Shown: positions 27,601 to 35,955, counted from the first letter of the stretch. The stretch: DNA of 54,571 bases from Anaerococcus sp. AGMB09787 (GCF_022808955.1 NZ_JAKZEY010000003.1:1-54571), one strand, 5' to 3'. Numbers and translations are program-made. Notes: generated from the letters alone by a model not told the origin.

Positions 27601-27675
27601 GCCCTCATTCTTATACTCTTCCATAGCCCAATTCAGTAAGTCAGCAAAGGCTATAGGTCTCATAAATTCACTCAT
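24637..27675 (-). CDS. ygfK: YgfK, flavin/iron-sulfur oxidoreductase (putative selenate reductase subunit family)
   Basis: A 1012-residue cytosolic redox protein. The first 430 residues are a dihydroorotate-dehydrogenase-like region; a cysteine-rich glutamate-synthase-type domain follows (DCFKAPCKDGGCPINQQIPEYL, then AHHCQEHCTR); next come FAD binding (VLVIGAGPGGIAAATYLRR) and NAD(P) binding (VAVVGAGDVAMDC). The C-terminal region carries ferredoxin-like clusters (CLKCDQICEVCTEVCP and CNECGNCGVFCPH). The annotated selenate-reductase name comes from E. coli; in anaerobes homologues sit in purine/urate degradation clusters, where reductive or electron-transfer roles fit better. It is preceded by a 101-bp gap and followed closely by ssnA. 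Confidence 0.93.
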   Translation of the reverse strand: MSEFMRPIAFADLLNWAMEEYKNEGKVFGLRKEAFYKNESNTKLRTIFGDEISSCVGPAAGPQSQLAQNIVTAYLAGARFIELKTVQVMDGEEIQKAVNKPCINAEDECYNCEWSTELTVEEAFDEYIKAYFLIHVLAKEFSLAEGKDFAYNMSCGYDLEGIKSKKVDTYIENLKDASNTDVFKECKAYLEDNLDRFDSFNEEDLGNIDPKVCNSITLSTLHGCPADEIEAIARYLLTEKKLNTFIKCNPTILGYEYARETLDKMGFDYIAFTDFHFKDDLQYEDAIVMFDKLLKLAEENELKFGLKLSNTFPVDVKRDELPSEEMYMSGRSLLPLTISMAAKLSEEFDGKLPLSYSGGADAGNIREIFDAIGQPITVATTILKPGGYERFNQLANLTEDLLDREYRGIDVEKIIKLRDAIIADWDNNKLYREKVGSRKTASDLPLVDCFKAPCKDGGCPINQQIPEYLKLVAEERYDEAIEVIANDNTAPTILGKICAHHCQEHCTRVDYEKSLQIRDMKLIAANEAQEAYLDKISESKIRSDKKVLVIGAGPGGIAAATYLRRNGMDVVVREKLAKPYGIVSHVIPEFRISDADIERDYKIAVKTGVKFEFNSEVTGFYEELKNSFDYIIVATGAWKKGISPVKEGSENILDSLEFLWNVRNNNEARLGKRVAVVGAGDVAMDCVRTAARQEGVEEVSLVYRRTEAYMPATQEEVNDVKAEGHKIYELLAPYSYDGQTLKCKKMQLGDFDQSKRRSIEETGEDIALEFDTVIGATGARVDTKAFEENGINLDDRNRVKTLDNLETNVENVYVVGDCRLGASTIVKAMGDAKKVCLDILAKENLDNDFKKFEVEEDKEQIYAKRGLLEDIKEGRAEGQRCLKCDQICEVCTEVCPNRANVAIKVEGYDNLNQIIHIDGMCNECGNCGVFCPHAGNPYKDKFTVFWTEEDFEDSTNTGILKNEDGSYKVRLENGKVIKTSDIRVDLSENMINLIEAIEKNYSHYLEPAFNLK

Positions 27676-27776
27676 ATTTCCTCCCCATTATAATAAAAGC
27701 AAATTACAAATTAACAATATCATTATTAAATTTAGTTTTAAATCCAATCTAACTTAACCTAAGAAAGATTGATCTA

Positions 27777-28709
27777 TTATTCTATCCAAGTTCCAGTCTC
27801 TCCTGCCAAGGCATCATCTGCTTTTTCTAGTGATGTTATTAAGGCTTTTCTGCCTGCTTTTGATTTTACAAATTTCATTGCAGCTTCTACTTTTGGAAGC
27901 ATGGATCCTTTGGCAAAATGTCCTTCTTCTATGTATCTTTCACAATCATCGATTGTCATTTTTGATAACCATTCTTCATTTTCTTTTCCAAAGTTAATTG
28001 CTACTTTTTCTACTGCTGTAAGTATTACTAGGATGTCTGCATCCATTAGTTCTGCCATTTTTGCACATGAGAAGTCTTTATCTATTACGGCTGGCACTCC
28101 AATGTATTGACCGTCTTCTTCTATTACTGGAATTCCACCGCCACCACAGGCTATGATAACGTTTTTTGCATCATATAAGTTATTTAGTGATTCTTTTTCG
28201 ATTATATCTAATGGTTTTGGACTAGCAACGACTCTCCTATATCCCCTACCAGCATCTTCTTTAAATTCATAGCCTGTTTGTAAAGCTATTGCTTCAGCTT
28301 GTTCTTTTGTGTAGAATGATCCTATTGGTTTTGTAGGGTTTGAGAAGGCCTCGTCATTTTTGTCAACTAGGACTTGTGTTATTACTGTAACTACAGGTAC
28401 CTGCCTACCTACTAGTTTGAATTCATGTCTTATGGCATTTTGTAGGTGGTAGCCTATATATCCTTGGCTCATAGCTCCACATTCTGGAAATGGCATTAGA
28501 GGAATTGAAGGATCTGCTTGGTGTCCCTTTTCCATAGCAAGGTTTATCATTCCTACTTGAGGTCCGTTTCCATGACCAACTATAATTTTGTTGCCATCTT
28601 GGACTAGTTTAACTAGACTTTTTGCTGTTGTTTTTACAGCTTCTTTTTGTTCTTCAGGAGTATTGCCTAGTGCATTGCCTCCCAAAGCAATTACAATTTT
28701 ATTACCCAT
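27777..28709 (-). CDS. arcC: Carbamate kinase
   Basis: A 310-residue amino-acid-kinase-fold enzyme that transfers phosphate from carbamoyl phosphate to ADP, giving ATP, CO2 and ammonia. Motifs are the N-terminal IVIALGGNALGN, IIVGHGNGPQVG, the carbamate-kinase insert region (TPTKPIGSFYT-type segment, here NPTKPIGSFYTKEQA), ACGGGGIPVI and DKDFSCAKMAELMDADILVILTAVE. Within this cluster it would harvest ATP from carbamoyl phosphate made by YgeW. It corresponds to E. coli YqeA. A hairpin separates it from ygeY upstream. Confidence 0.95.
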   Translation of the reverse strand: MGNKIVIALGGNALGNTPEEQKEAVKTTAKSLVKLVQDGNKIIVGHGNGPQVGMINLAMEKGHQADPSIPLMPFPECGAMSQGYIGYHLQNAIRHEFKLVGRQVPVVTVITQVLVDKNDEAFSNPTKPIGSFYTKEQAEAIALQTGYEFKEDAGRGYRRVVASPKPLDIIEKESLNNLYDAKNVIIACGGGGIPVIEEDGQYIGVPAVIDKDFSCAKMAELMDADILVILTAVEKVAINFGKENEEWLSKMTIDDCERYIEEGHFAKGSMLPKVEAAMKFVKSKAGRKALITSLEKADDALAGETGTWIE

Positions 28710-28730
28710 TGGTTTTCCCTCACTTTATTT

Positions 28731-28766
28731 AATACCAAGAAAAGCTCTAAGGCCTTTCTTGATATT
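28731..28766. other. Intercistronic hairpin between ygeY and arcC
   Basis: AATACCAAGAAAAG (28731-28744) pairs with CCTTTCTTGATATT (28753-28766) through about 14 positions including G-U pairs. The T run lies on the plus strand only, so it is a poor terminator for the operon mRNA and more likely a processing, stability or partial-attenuation element. Confidence 0.55.
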
Positions 28767-28773
28767 TAGTTTT

Positions 28774-30093
28774 TTATTTTGTATATTCTAATGGTAGTAA
28801 AGCATATGTTGCAGCACATGTTACTAGGTCTTGTTTGAATGTTACTTCGTTTGGTGCGTGTGCTTGGTCTTCTGCTCCTGGTCCAAAGCCTATAACTGGG
28901 ATATTATGTCTTCCCATTATAGCAACCCCATTTGTTGAGAATGTCCATTTGTCAACAAGAGGAAGATCTTTTCTCTTTTGGATTTCTTTTTCTACATTTG
29001 GTGCTATTCTCTTATCTCCATAAAGTGAAGTATAAGCTCTTTCTAAAGCCTTTGTTACAGGATGATCTTCAGAAATTACCCAAGTTGGGAAATAAGCTTC
29101 TTGCTTATAAGCAAGTCCTCTCCAAGATTCTCTTTCGTAATCATACATTGTTACTTTGGCATTGTATTTTTTAGCTGATGGTAGGTTTTCTATTTCTTCT
29201 ATACAAGATTCCCATGTTTCACCAGCTGTCATCCTTCTATCAAGTGAGATTGCACATGAGTCTGCTACTGCACATCTTGATGGTGATGTGAAGAATATTT
29301 GTGAAGTTGTTACTGTTCCTCTGCCCAAGAAATTAGCTTCTTTATATTCAGGATTGTATTTTTCATCTAGCATCTTAACTAATCCTTTGATTTCTACTGA
29401 GTCGTCTGCAGGATTTTCGTTAAGTTGTTCGATTTCATTTAAGATTTTTGCCATTTTATAAATAGCATTATCTCCTCTTTCTGGAGCTGAACCATGACTT
29501 GAGATTCCATCAACTTCAACTCTAATCTCCATACGACCTCTTTGGCCCCTATAGATTCCACCATCTGTTGGTTCTGTTGATACGACGAATTCTGGTTTGA
29601 TTCCTTCTTGTTCAATCATATATAACCAGCAGTTTCCATCACAGTCTTCTTCTTGAACTGTTCCTGTTACTAGGACTCTGTATTTATCATTTAGGAAGCC
29701 TAGTTCTTTCATAATCTTAGCTCCGTATACAGCAGAAACTATTCCACCTAGTTGGTCAGAACCACCACGTCCACCGATGAAGTTTTCGTCTTCAAAGCCT
29801 TCGTATGGATCAAATTTCCAATTATCTATATTTCCTATTCCCACTGTATCAATATGAGCGTCAAAACCGATTTGTTTTTCACCTGTTCCCATCTCACCAA
29901 GAACATTTCCTTGTTTGTCTATCCAAGCCTTGTTAAATCCAACTTTTTCCATTTCTTCCTTTATTCTATTAGCCTTGTCACCCTCTTCAGATGATTCACC
30001 CTTTAGTAGGATTAGGTCTCTTAAGAAAGCATTCATAGCTTCTGAATAACTTTGAGCTGTTTCTTTAACTAAATCGTAATTAATTTCTACCAC
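28774..30093 (-). CDS. ygeY: YgeY family selenium-metabolism-linked M20 hydrolase
   Basis: A 439-residue zinc aminoacylase/carboxypeptidase-like enzyme. Metal and catalytic motifs are [21 protein letters not shown] (second-shell Asp), [11 protein letters not shown] (Glu pair) and [15 protein letters not shown]; the dimerisation domain follows, with [14 protein letters not shown]. YgeY is restricted largely to genomes with Se-dependent molybdenum hydroxylases. It probably cleaves a ureido or amide bond in the purine pathway, feeding YgeW and YgeX; that order is inferred from conserved neighbourhood. It lies 30 bp after ygeW. Confidence 0.92.
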   Translation of the reverse strand: MVEINYDLVKETAQSYSEAMNAFLRDLILLKGESSEEGDKANRIKEEMEKVGFNKAWIDKQGNVLGEMGTGEKQIGFDAHIDTVGIGNIDNWKFDPYEGFEDENFIGGRGGSDQLGGIVSAVYGAKIMKELGFLNDKYRVLVTGTVQEEDCDGNCWLYMIEQEGIKPEFVVSTEPTDGGIYRGQRGRMEIRVEVDGISSHGSAPERGDNAIYKMAKILNEIEQLNENPADDSVEIKGLVKMLDEKYNPEYKEANFLGRGTVTTSQIFFTSPSRCAVADSCAISLDRRMTAGETWESCIEEIENLPSAKKYNAKVTMYDYERESWRGLAYKQEAYFPTWVISEDHPVTKALERAYTSLYGDKRIAPNVEKEIQKRKDLPLVDKWTFSTNGVAIMGRHNIPVIGFGPGAEDQAHAPNEVTFKQDLVTCAATYALLPLEYTK

Positions 30094-30123
30094 TGTGTCC
30101 TCCTCATTTTTTATTTATATATA

Positions 30124-31323
30124 TTATTTATCGTTTACTCTTGGTTGGTCCTTATTCCATAGCTCTTCTAATTTAGCCTTTGGATCTGCTACTCTTTGTA
30201 GGAAGATCATAGCTGCAATTATATATGGTTTGAAGCTTGCTTCTTTGTATAGGTCTTTTCTATATCTATCAAATACAGATGCTTCTACTTCTCCATGTTC
30301 ACAAGATACTCCTGTGATATCTGCTGGTAGTGGGTGGCAGTATAGAGCCTTGCCGTCTTTTGTAGTAGCCATAAGTTCTTCTGTTACTGTCCAGTCCATG
30401 TGTTCTTTGTTTTGTTCTAGAAGTTCTTTTTCTAGTTTATCTATACCATCAAAGTCGCCTTCTGAGTAAAGTTTTGTTCTTTTTTCCATAGCTGCAAAAG
30501 GAGCCCATGATTTTGGATAAACTATATCAGCATCCTTGAAGGCTTCAGCTATATCATTTGTTACTGTAAATGATCCACCTGATTCTTCTGCTTGTTTCTT
30601 AGACATTTCGACAATGTCTTCCATTACTTCGTATCCTTCTGGGTGAGCTAGGACTACATCCATACCAAGTCTTGTCCATAGTCCTATACCACCTTGTGGA
30701 CATGATAGAGGTTTACCATAAGAAGGTGAGTAAGCCCATGTTAGAGCAACTTTTTTGCCCTTTAGAGATTCAACTCCATCAAAGTAATGGTTAAAGTGTG
30801 CTGTATCGGCCATCATTTGTGTTGGGTGATCCCTATCACATTGGAGAGAAACAAGAGTTGGTCTTTGTTCTAGAGTTCCATCTTCATATCCTCTTTGAAC
30901 TGATTTAGAGAATTCTTCTTGGTATTCGTGACCTTTTCCGATGTACATATCATCTCTTATACCTACAACATCTGCCATAAATGAAACCATGTTAGCTGTT
31001 TCTAGTAGTGTTTCTCCGTGGGCTACTTGAGATTTCTTTTCATCTAAGTCTTGAACTTCAAGTCCTAATAAGTTACAAGCTGAAGCAAAGGAAAATCTTG
31101 TTCTTGTTGAGTTGTCTCTAAAGATAGAGATTCCAAGTCCTGAATCAAATATCTTAGCTGACTTATTATTCTCTCTTAGTTCTCTAATAGCATCTGCTAC
31201 TGCCCAAACTGCCTTTAATTCATCTTCACTCTTATCCCATGTTAATAGGAAGTCATCTTGGTATAATTTTTTGAAATCTAAATTATCTAATTGGTTAATT
31301 ATATCTTGGAATTTATCGCTCAT
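30124..31323 (-). CDS. ygeW: YgeW, knotted carbamoyltransferase
   Basis: A 399-residue aspartate/ornithine carbamoyltransferase-fold protein. The carbamoyl-phosphate motif is FRDNSTRTRFSFASA; the second-substrate region includes HPTQMMADTAHF and YCHPLPADITGVSCEHGEV. The extra length and sequence fit the YgeW group, whose natural acceptor is not known. Running in the phosphorolytic direction it would turn a ureido compound into carbamoyl phosphate for carbamate kinase, giving substrate-level ATP. It sits 10 bp after ygeX. Confidence 0.94.
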   Translation of the reverse strand: MSDKFQDIINQLDNLDFKKLYQDDFLLTWDKSEDELKAVWAVADAIRELRENNKSAKIFDSGLGISIFRDNSTRTRFSFASACNLLGLEVQDLDEKKSQVAHGETLLETANMVSFMADVVGIRDDMYIGKGHEYQEEFSKSVQRGYEDGTLEQRPTLVSLQCDRDHPTQMMADTAHFNHYFDGVESLKGKKVALTWAYSPSYGKPLSCPQGGIGLWTRLGMDVVLAHPEGYEVMEDIVEMSKKQAEESGGSFTVTNDIAEAFKDADIVYPKSWAPFAAMEKRTKLYSEGDFDGIDKLEKELLEQNKEHMDWTVTEELMATTKDGKALYCHPLPADITGVSCEHGEVEASVFDRYRKDLYKEASFKPYIIAAMIFLQRVADPKAKLEELWNKDQPRVNDK

Positions 31324-31333
31324 ATTTATCTCC

Positions 31334-32575
31334 TTATCTCATTATTTTATATTGATAGTCTTCATCATTTGTGTAGTAGCCGTCCCACACAACTTTTCTA
31401 TAGTGGGCAAAGTCTGTATCTCCCTCAGTTGATATAAGTAAAATCACTGAATTTTCATCTAAGTGAAGTTTATTTTTAATCTCTTCCAAATCTTTTCTTT
31501 GAAGAATCTCACTTAAAGCTCCCATTGTAGCTGCTCCAGATTCTCCAGAGATTATCCTTGTATCATCCTTTAGAGGGTTACCGTAAATTCTCATTCCTCT
31601 TGCTGCTGCGCTATCTGGTATTGATAAGAAAGCATCAGCATAAGATTTAAGTACTGGCCAACCTACTGTAACAGGCTCTCCACAAGCAAGCCCTGCCATT
31701 ATAGTATCCATCTTGCCTGTTACATTATGTATCTTTCCATCATTAGCTTCTGCGGTTATGAAATTGCAATTTGCTTTTTCAGGTTCTACCAAGCCCATAA
31801 ATGGCTTTTTGTCACCTTTGTAGCTTGAAGCAAAGTATCCAGTTACCCCTGTTGCAAAAGATCCAACTCCTGCTTGAAGGAAAATATGAGTAGGAAGTTG
31901 ATTTTTATCTTCCAATTGTTCCTTCGCTTCCTTAGCTAGGGTAGAGTATCCTTGAATAATCCATGTAGGAATTTCTTCATATCCATCCCAAGCTGTATCT
32001 TGAACCATGACCCAATCGTTTTCTTCTGCGTATTTATTAGCAAGTCTAACACATTCATCATAGTTTAGATCATCCATTATATCACATTTAGCACCCAAGG
32101 CCCTAATATTATCACGCCTTTCTAAGGCTGATCCACTTGGCATGATAACCACACAATTTTGTTGAAGTTCATGGGCTGCCCAAGCTACTCCTCTACCATG
32201 GTTACCATCTGTTGCTGTAATAAAAGTTATATCGCCTAGCTTATCCTTTACTTCTTTAGAAATTAATTTTTCGTAAGGAAGATCGTCTATATCAAGACCT
32301 AGTTTTTCGGCTATATATTTTCCAATAGCAAAAGATCCTCCTAAAACCTTGAAAGCATTTAGTCCAAACCTATAAGATTCATCCTTTACAAAAATATCCT
32401 TTACCCCAAACATAGTCGCTAAATTCTTTAACTCAACTAGTGGTGTGGGATTGTATTGAGGAAAACTAGAGTGAAATTTGTAAGCCTTTTCTGTAACTTC
32501 TTCATTAATAAAATCCAAATCTACTTTTTCTTCGTCATTAGTAGAATTTGTAACTATTTTATATGACTCTGTCAT
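31334..32575 (-). CDS. ygeX: Diaminopropionate ammonia-lyase
   Basis: A 413-residue PLP fold-type II lyase that converts 2,3-diaminopropionate to pyruvate and two ammonia. The PLP lysine is K76 in RFGLNAFKVLGG; TATDGNHGRGVAWAAHE and GESGAATMGAL (phosphate-binding loop) are both typical. In purine-degrading anaerobes it probably handles a diaminopropionate-like carbon skeleton left from the ring. It is the first gene of the operon running to the permease at 21901. The start is set by GGAAAGGAG, and its promoter carries two copies of the GTAACATATTAC palindrome. Confidence 0.94.
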   Translation of the reverse strand: MTESYKIVTNSTNDEEKVDLDFINEEVTEKAYKFHSSFPQYNPTPLVELKNLATMFGVKDIFVKDESYRFGLNAFKVLGGSFAIGKYIAEKLGLDIDDLPYEKLISKEVKDKLGDITFITATDGNHGRGVAWAAHELQQNCVVIMPSGSALERRDNIRALGAKCDIMDDLNYDECVRLANKYAEENDWVMVQDTAWDGYEEIPTWIIQGYSTLAKEAKEQLEDKNQLPTHIFLQAGVGSFATGVTGYFASSYKGDKKPFMGLVEPEKANCNFITAEANDGKIHNVTGKMDTIMAGLACGEPVTVGWPVLKSYADAFLSIPDSAAARGMRIYGNPLKDDTRIISGESGAATMGALSEILQRKDLEEIKNKLHLDENSVILLISTEGDTDFAHYRKVVWDGYYTNDEDYQYKIMR

Positions 32576-32618
32576 TTAAACTCCTTTCCGTCTTAATACC
32601 CCTTGCCTGGTATTTAAT

Positions 32619-32630
32619 GTAACATATCAC
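32619..32630. promoter_or_regulatory. Palindromic site, copy 1
   Basis: GTAACATATCAC, a one-base variant of the palindrome, lies just downstream of the predicted ygeX transcription start. It is exactly 22 bp from copy 2, about two DNA turns, so bound dimers would face the same side. Confidence 0.6.
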
Positions 32631-32637
32631 TAATTTT

Positions 32638-32666
32638 AGTGTAACATATTACTCCACATATGTAAA
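32638..32666 (-). promoter_or_regulatory. Promoter of ygeX operon
   Basis: Minus-strand TTTACA (32661-32666), 17-nt spacer, TACACT (32638-32643). Palindrome copy 2 covers the spacer and -10, as expected for repression. Confidence 0.5.
32641..32652. promoter_or_regulatory. Palindromic site, copy 2
   Basis: GTAACATATTAC, inside the ygeX promoter. The same 12 bases recur at 32754-32765 and, with one change, at 41473-41484. Confidence 0.65.
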
Positions 32667-32753
32667 GCTTTTTTAATTACTTTTTTTATACTCTTAGTAT
32701 TGTTTTTGATATAGATGGCTATTTAATTTAAAAGCTTTTCATAGTTATCGTAT

Positions 32754-32765
32754 GTAACATATTAC
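32754..32765. promoter_or_regulatory. Palindromic site, copy 3
   Basis: GTAACATATTAC again, flanked by AT on the left and TAC on the right, on the selD side of the divergent gap. The 32576-32890 gap also contains a TATAAT at 32857-32862 for selD but no ORF. Confidence 0.6.
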
Positions 32766-32856
32766 TACTTCCAGTTTAGCATATAAATTTGAATATGTAA
32801 AGACTTATTTATATTTTTTATTACTTGCTTACTTTAAGTTAGGAACTAATATGTGA

Positions 32857-32862
32857 TATAAT
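32857..32862 (+). promoter_or_regulatory. Probable -10 box of selD
   Basis: TATAAT about 29 bp before the selD ATG. The -35 match is poor (TTAAGT at 17-bp spacing). An alternative promoter overlapping palindrome copy 3 would give a longer leader. Confidence 0.4.
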
Positions 32863-32890
32863 AGCTTTAGAAAATAATTTAGGAGGTAAT

Positions 32891-33910
32891 ATGACAGATT
32901 TTGAATTAGAAGTCTGCGGTGGTTGCAATGCCAAGATTCCTGCAGGGAGTTTGGATGAGATCTTGGAAGCTATTCCAAAATTTAAGAGGGATGATATCCT
33001 TGTTGGGTTTGATTCCAAGGATGACAGCGCAGTTATAAAAATAAGTGATGATGTAGCTATCATATCTAGCCTTGATTTCTTCCCTCCTATGGTTAGTGAT
33101 CCCTATGTTTTTGGTCAAATAGCAGCAGCCAATGCCCTATCTGACATCTATGCTATGGGAGCAGATCCAATATGTGCTCTTAATATAGTAGCCTTTCCAG
33201 AAGAAGGTAAGATAAGTAGTCTTGAGAAAATTCTTCAGGGTGGAGCTAGCAAGGTTAATGAAGCTCACGCATCCCTGGTTGGAGGTCATTCTATCCACGA
33301 TCCTAAGGTAAAATATGGACTTAGTGTAATAGGCAAGGCCAATCCAAAAAAGATTTGGCAAAATTCTACCCCAAGGGTTGGAGATAAGTTAATCCTAACA
33401 AAGCCCCTTGGAGTAACCCTGGTAGTCAATGCCTATAATGTAAAGCTTGCAAGTCTTGAGCAATTTAATAAGGCGATTTCTTCTATGATTAGCTTAAATA
33501 AGTATGCCAAGGATATTTTAATCGACTATGATATTTCTTCTGCTACAGATATAACTGGCTTTTCTCTCATGGGTCATCTGGGAGAGATGGTAGCAGATAA
33601 GTATACAGCAATCTTAAAGGCAGATGAGATCCCTATCTTAGATGGAGCCAAGGAGGCTGCGAGCGAATTTGTCTTTACAAAGGGTGGTCAAAGAAATAGG
33701 ATGTTTATGGAGGGCAAGGTAGAATTCCAAGTTGATGATTTTGCCTTGGAAGAAGTCCTCTACGACCCACAGACATCAGGTGGCCTCTTGGTCGCCATAG
33801 ATCCAAATGAAGCTACCGAAGCCCTAGCTAGGTTAGTAGAAGAAGGCCTTGAGGCTAGGATAATAGGTGAAGTTCACAAGAAATTTGATAAAGCAATATT
33901 TATAATATAG
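32891..33910 (+). CDS. selD: Selenide, water dikinase (selenophosphate synthase)
   Basis: A 339-residue cytosolic enzyme making selenophosphate from selenide and ATP. The catalytic N-terminal loop reads EVCGGCNAKIPAG, with C12 and K15 at the spacing of the essential Cys/Lys of E. coli SelD; cysteine replaces selenocysteine found in some homologues. AIRS-type motifs follow (SSLDFFPPMVSDPYVFG, GGHSIHDPKVKYGLSV, DPQTSGGLL). The start has a perfect AGGAGG. It leads a four-gene plus-strand operon with yedF, a DUF3343 gene and a desulfurase-like gene. No selA, selB or selC is in the window, so selenium here probably serves the molybdenum hydroxylases. Confidence 0.95.
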   Translation: MTDFELEVCGGCNAKIPAGSLDEILEAIPKFKRDDILVGFDSKDDSAVIKISDDVAIISSLDFFPPMVSDPYVFGQIAAANALSDIYAMGADPICALNIVAFPEEGKISSLEKILQGGASKVNEAHASLVGGHSIHDPKVKYGLSVIGKANPKKIWQNSTPRVGDKLILTKPLGVTLVVNAYNVKLASLEQFNKAISSMISLNKYAKDILIDYDISSATDITGFSLMGHLGEMVADKYTAILKADEIPILDGAKEAASEFVFTKGGQRNRMFMEGKVEFQVDDFALEEVLYDPQTSGGLLVAIDPNEATEALARLVEEGLEARIIGEVHKKFDKAIFII

Positions 33911-33918
33911 GAGGAAGT

Positions 33919-34512
33919 ATGAAAGAAGTAGATGCCAGAGGAATAGAATGTCCAATGCCAGTTATTATGGCAAAAAGAGTAGTAAATGAAGGCGAGAAGG
34001 AATTTAGAGTCCTGGTTAGTGAAGAAATAGCTGTAAATAACCTAAAGAAGATGGCAAGCCAAGTAGGTTTTAAGATAAGTGTAAGTGAAAATGATGGTGA
34101 ATATGAAGTAATTTTCAATAAGGAAGATGATTTGATGGCAGATAATAAGACAGACCTCCCTTCATCTTGTGAAAACCCAAATGACTATGTGGTAGTCTTT
34201 GATGATGACAAAATTGGTGATGGGGATATTGGCTTCTCTCAAAAACTAATCGAAAGCTTCATCCTTGCCCTAAGTGAGCAAGAAGTCCTACCAAAATATG
34301 TTATCTGCTACAACAAGGGAGTTCTCTTGACAAGTCAAAGGGAAAATACTGTAGAAGATTTGAAAAAACTAGAAGATGCTGGTGTTAAAATCTTCTCCTG
34401 TGGCCTTTGCCTAGACTTCTATGGAGTAAAAAAAGAACTCAAGGTTGGAACAGTTACCAATATGTATGAAATAATTAATATGATGAGATCACATAGGGTG
34501 GTTAGACCTTAA
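33919..34512 (+). CDS. yedF: YedF, selenium-metabolism protein (TusA + DsrE-like domains)
   Basis: A 197-residue protein with an N-terminal TusA-like sulfur/selenium-carrier domain (VDARGIECPMPVIMAKR, conserved C11 in the CPxP motif) and a C-terminal DsrE/DsrF-like domain (about 90-197) with candidate thiol residues in GVKIFSCGLCLDFYG. The family is restricted to selenium users and is thought to deliver selenium to SelD or the hydroxylase machinery; direct evidence is limited. It starts 8 bp after selD, and its stop overlaps the next ATG by one base (TTAATGG context), so the genes are coupled. Confidence 0.92.
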   Translation: MKEVDARGIECPMPVIMAKRVVNEGEKEFRVLVSEEIAVNNLKKMASQVGFKISVSENDGEYEVIFNKEDDLMADNKTDLPSSCENPNDYVVVFDDDKIGDGDIGFSQKLIESFILALSEQEVLPKYVICYNKGVLLTSQRENTVEDLKKLEDAGVKIFSCGLCLDFYGVKKELKVGTVTNMYEIINMMRSHRVVRP

Positions 34513-34784
34513 TGGATGAGTATTTACTTATAACTTTTGACTCCACAACTGATGCCATGGTCAGTGAAACAAAGGTAAATGAGGCTGGGATTAAGGCTAG
34601 GCTTGTCCCACTCCTTCCTGAAATTGATGCAGGCTGTGGTCTTGCTCTAAGGGTCAAAAGAGATGAGGATGAGAGGCTAATGGAGATCTTAAGGGGAAAA
34701 GACCTTCCCTTCAAAGACTGCTATATCCTAATTTATAGGAAAAATGAAAGACATCCCGAGGTCAAAGCCTATGATTTACCTTGA
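34512..34784 (+). CDS. DUF3343 protein of the selenium cluster
   Basis: A 90-residue protein matching the DUF3343 family: YLLITFDSTTDAMVSE at the N-terminus and the conserved PLLPEIDAGCGLALRV with a single central cysteine. Members are putative Se/S-transfer partners almost always next to YedF and a cysteine-desulfurase-like gene. The cysteine could carry a persulfide or perselenide from the downstream PLP enzyme; this is inference. It overlaps both neighbours. Confidence 0.82.
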   Translation: MDEYLLITFDSTTDAMVSETKVNEAGIKARLVPLLPEIDAGCGLALRVKRDEDERLMEILRGKDLPFKDCYILIYRKNERHPEVKAYDLP

Positions 34785-35901
34785 TAATGCCGCAACAAGT
34801 ATAGATAAAGAAGAAAGGGTGGCAGATGCAATTTACCATGTCCTTATGGATAAGTCTTATGCCAACCCATCCCGCTCTTCCCACAAATTAAGTATAAATG
34901 CCTTAAGAAAGGTCCTAGAAATAAGGGAAAATATTGGTGAATTTTTTGATTTTCATGATCCAAGTAGGGTAATCCTCACACCCAATATTACCTATGCCCT
35001 AAATTATATTATAAAGTCCTTGTTTAAGGAAAATGACCATATCATTACAAGCCTTAGTGAGCATAACTCAGTCCTAAGGCCCCTTTATGATTATAGAAAT
35101 CATGGTGGCAAGGTCTCCTTTATAGGAATAGACGATAACTTTAACCTAAGGCTTGATGAGATTGAGCCATTAATAAACAATTCCACAAGGGCCGTTATAA
35201 TTACAGGAGCTAGTAATATTTCTGGCAAGGTAACAGACCTTAAGAAAATCCATTCCATCTGCAAAAAGCACGGACTAAGCCTCATCATAGATGGGGCCCA
35301 ACTAGCAGGGTGCGTGCCTTTTTCTATGAAAGATTTTGACAATACTATCTTTGCCTTCACAGGCCACAAGGGCCTCCACGGCCCCCAAGGAAGTGGTGGA
35401 TTTATAGTAAATGGGAACTTTGACTTTAAGCAGGTCTTTTCTGGTGGATCAGGTTTTTCTTCATTTTTGGAAAGTCAGCCTAATAACCTCCCCGACCTAT
35501 TTGAGGTCGGCACAATGAACCTGCCTTCCTTTGTAGGATTAAGTGAATCCGTCAAATTTTTAAAGGACAATCCACCCTACCAAAGGCTCGATTACCTAAC
35601 AAGGTATATGTATAAGAAACTCAAAGAAAATGATAGACTAGAATTTTACACTAAACTTGAGGAGACCAATGCCCCTATAGTTTCCTTTAATATCAAAGGC
35701 TATGATGCTGATACAGTAGGCTACATCCTAGATGATAAGTACGATATATGTGTAAGGACAGGTGCCCACTGTGCTCCCCTCTTCCACAAGAGATTTAAAA
35801 CAGAGAAAAGATCCATAGTAAGGGCCTCCTTATCAACCTACACTACAATAGAAGAAATTGATAAGTTTGTTGAAGCAATAGATCAAATATCACAAAAATA
35901 A
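34771..35901 (+). CDS. Cysteine desulfurase-like aminotransferase class V (EF2568 family)
   Basis: A PLP enzyme of about 376 residues that likely mobilises sulfur or selenium from cysteine/selenocysteine. PLP features: MIYLDNAATS start, SLSEHNSVLRPL, IDGAQLAGCVP (Asp for the ring nitrogen) and the Schiff-base lysine in AFTGHKGLHGPQG; the active-site cysteine candidate lies in CVRTGAHCAPLFHK. It matches the Enterococcus EF2568-type group found with YedF/SelD. An in-frame ATG at 34744 exists; I prefer 34771 because GAGG sits about 10 bp before it and the protein then begins exactly at the family consensus. It ends at a hairpin shared with modC. Confidence 0.88.
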   Translation: MIYLDNAATSIDKEERVADAIYHVLMDKSYANPSRSSHKLSINALRKVLEIRENIGEFFDFHDPSRVILTPNITYALNYIIKSLFKENDHIITSLSEHNSVLRPLYDYRNHGGKVSFIGIDDNFNLRLDEIEPLINNSTRAVIITGASNISGKVTDLKKIHSICKKHGLSLIIDGAQLAGCVPFSMKDFDNTIFAFTGHKGLHGPQGSGGFIVNGNFDFKQVFSGGSGFSSFLESQPNNLPDLFEVGTMNLPSFVGLSESVKFLKDNPPYQRLDYLTRYMYKKLKENDRLEFYTKLEETNAPIVSFNIKGYDADTVGYILDDKYDICVRTGAHCAPLFHKRFKTEKRSIVRASLSTYTTIEEIDKFVEAIDQISQK

Positions 35902-35955
35902 ACCGTCTATCCACTAAGACTATTTCTATGATTAGTTTTAGTAGGTTACGGTTTA
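35899..35955. terminator. Bidirectional terminator between the selenium operon and modC
   Basis: TAAACCGT (35899-35906) pairs with ACGGTTTA (35948-35955), and inner ACTAA/TTAGT segments extend the hairpin. T runs lie on both sides for the two converging operons. Confidence 0.65.
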
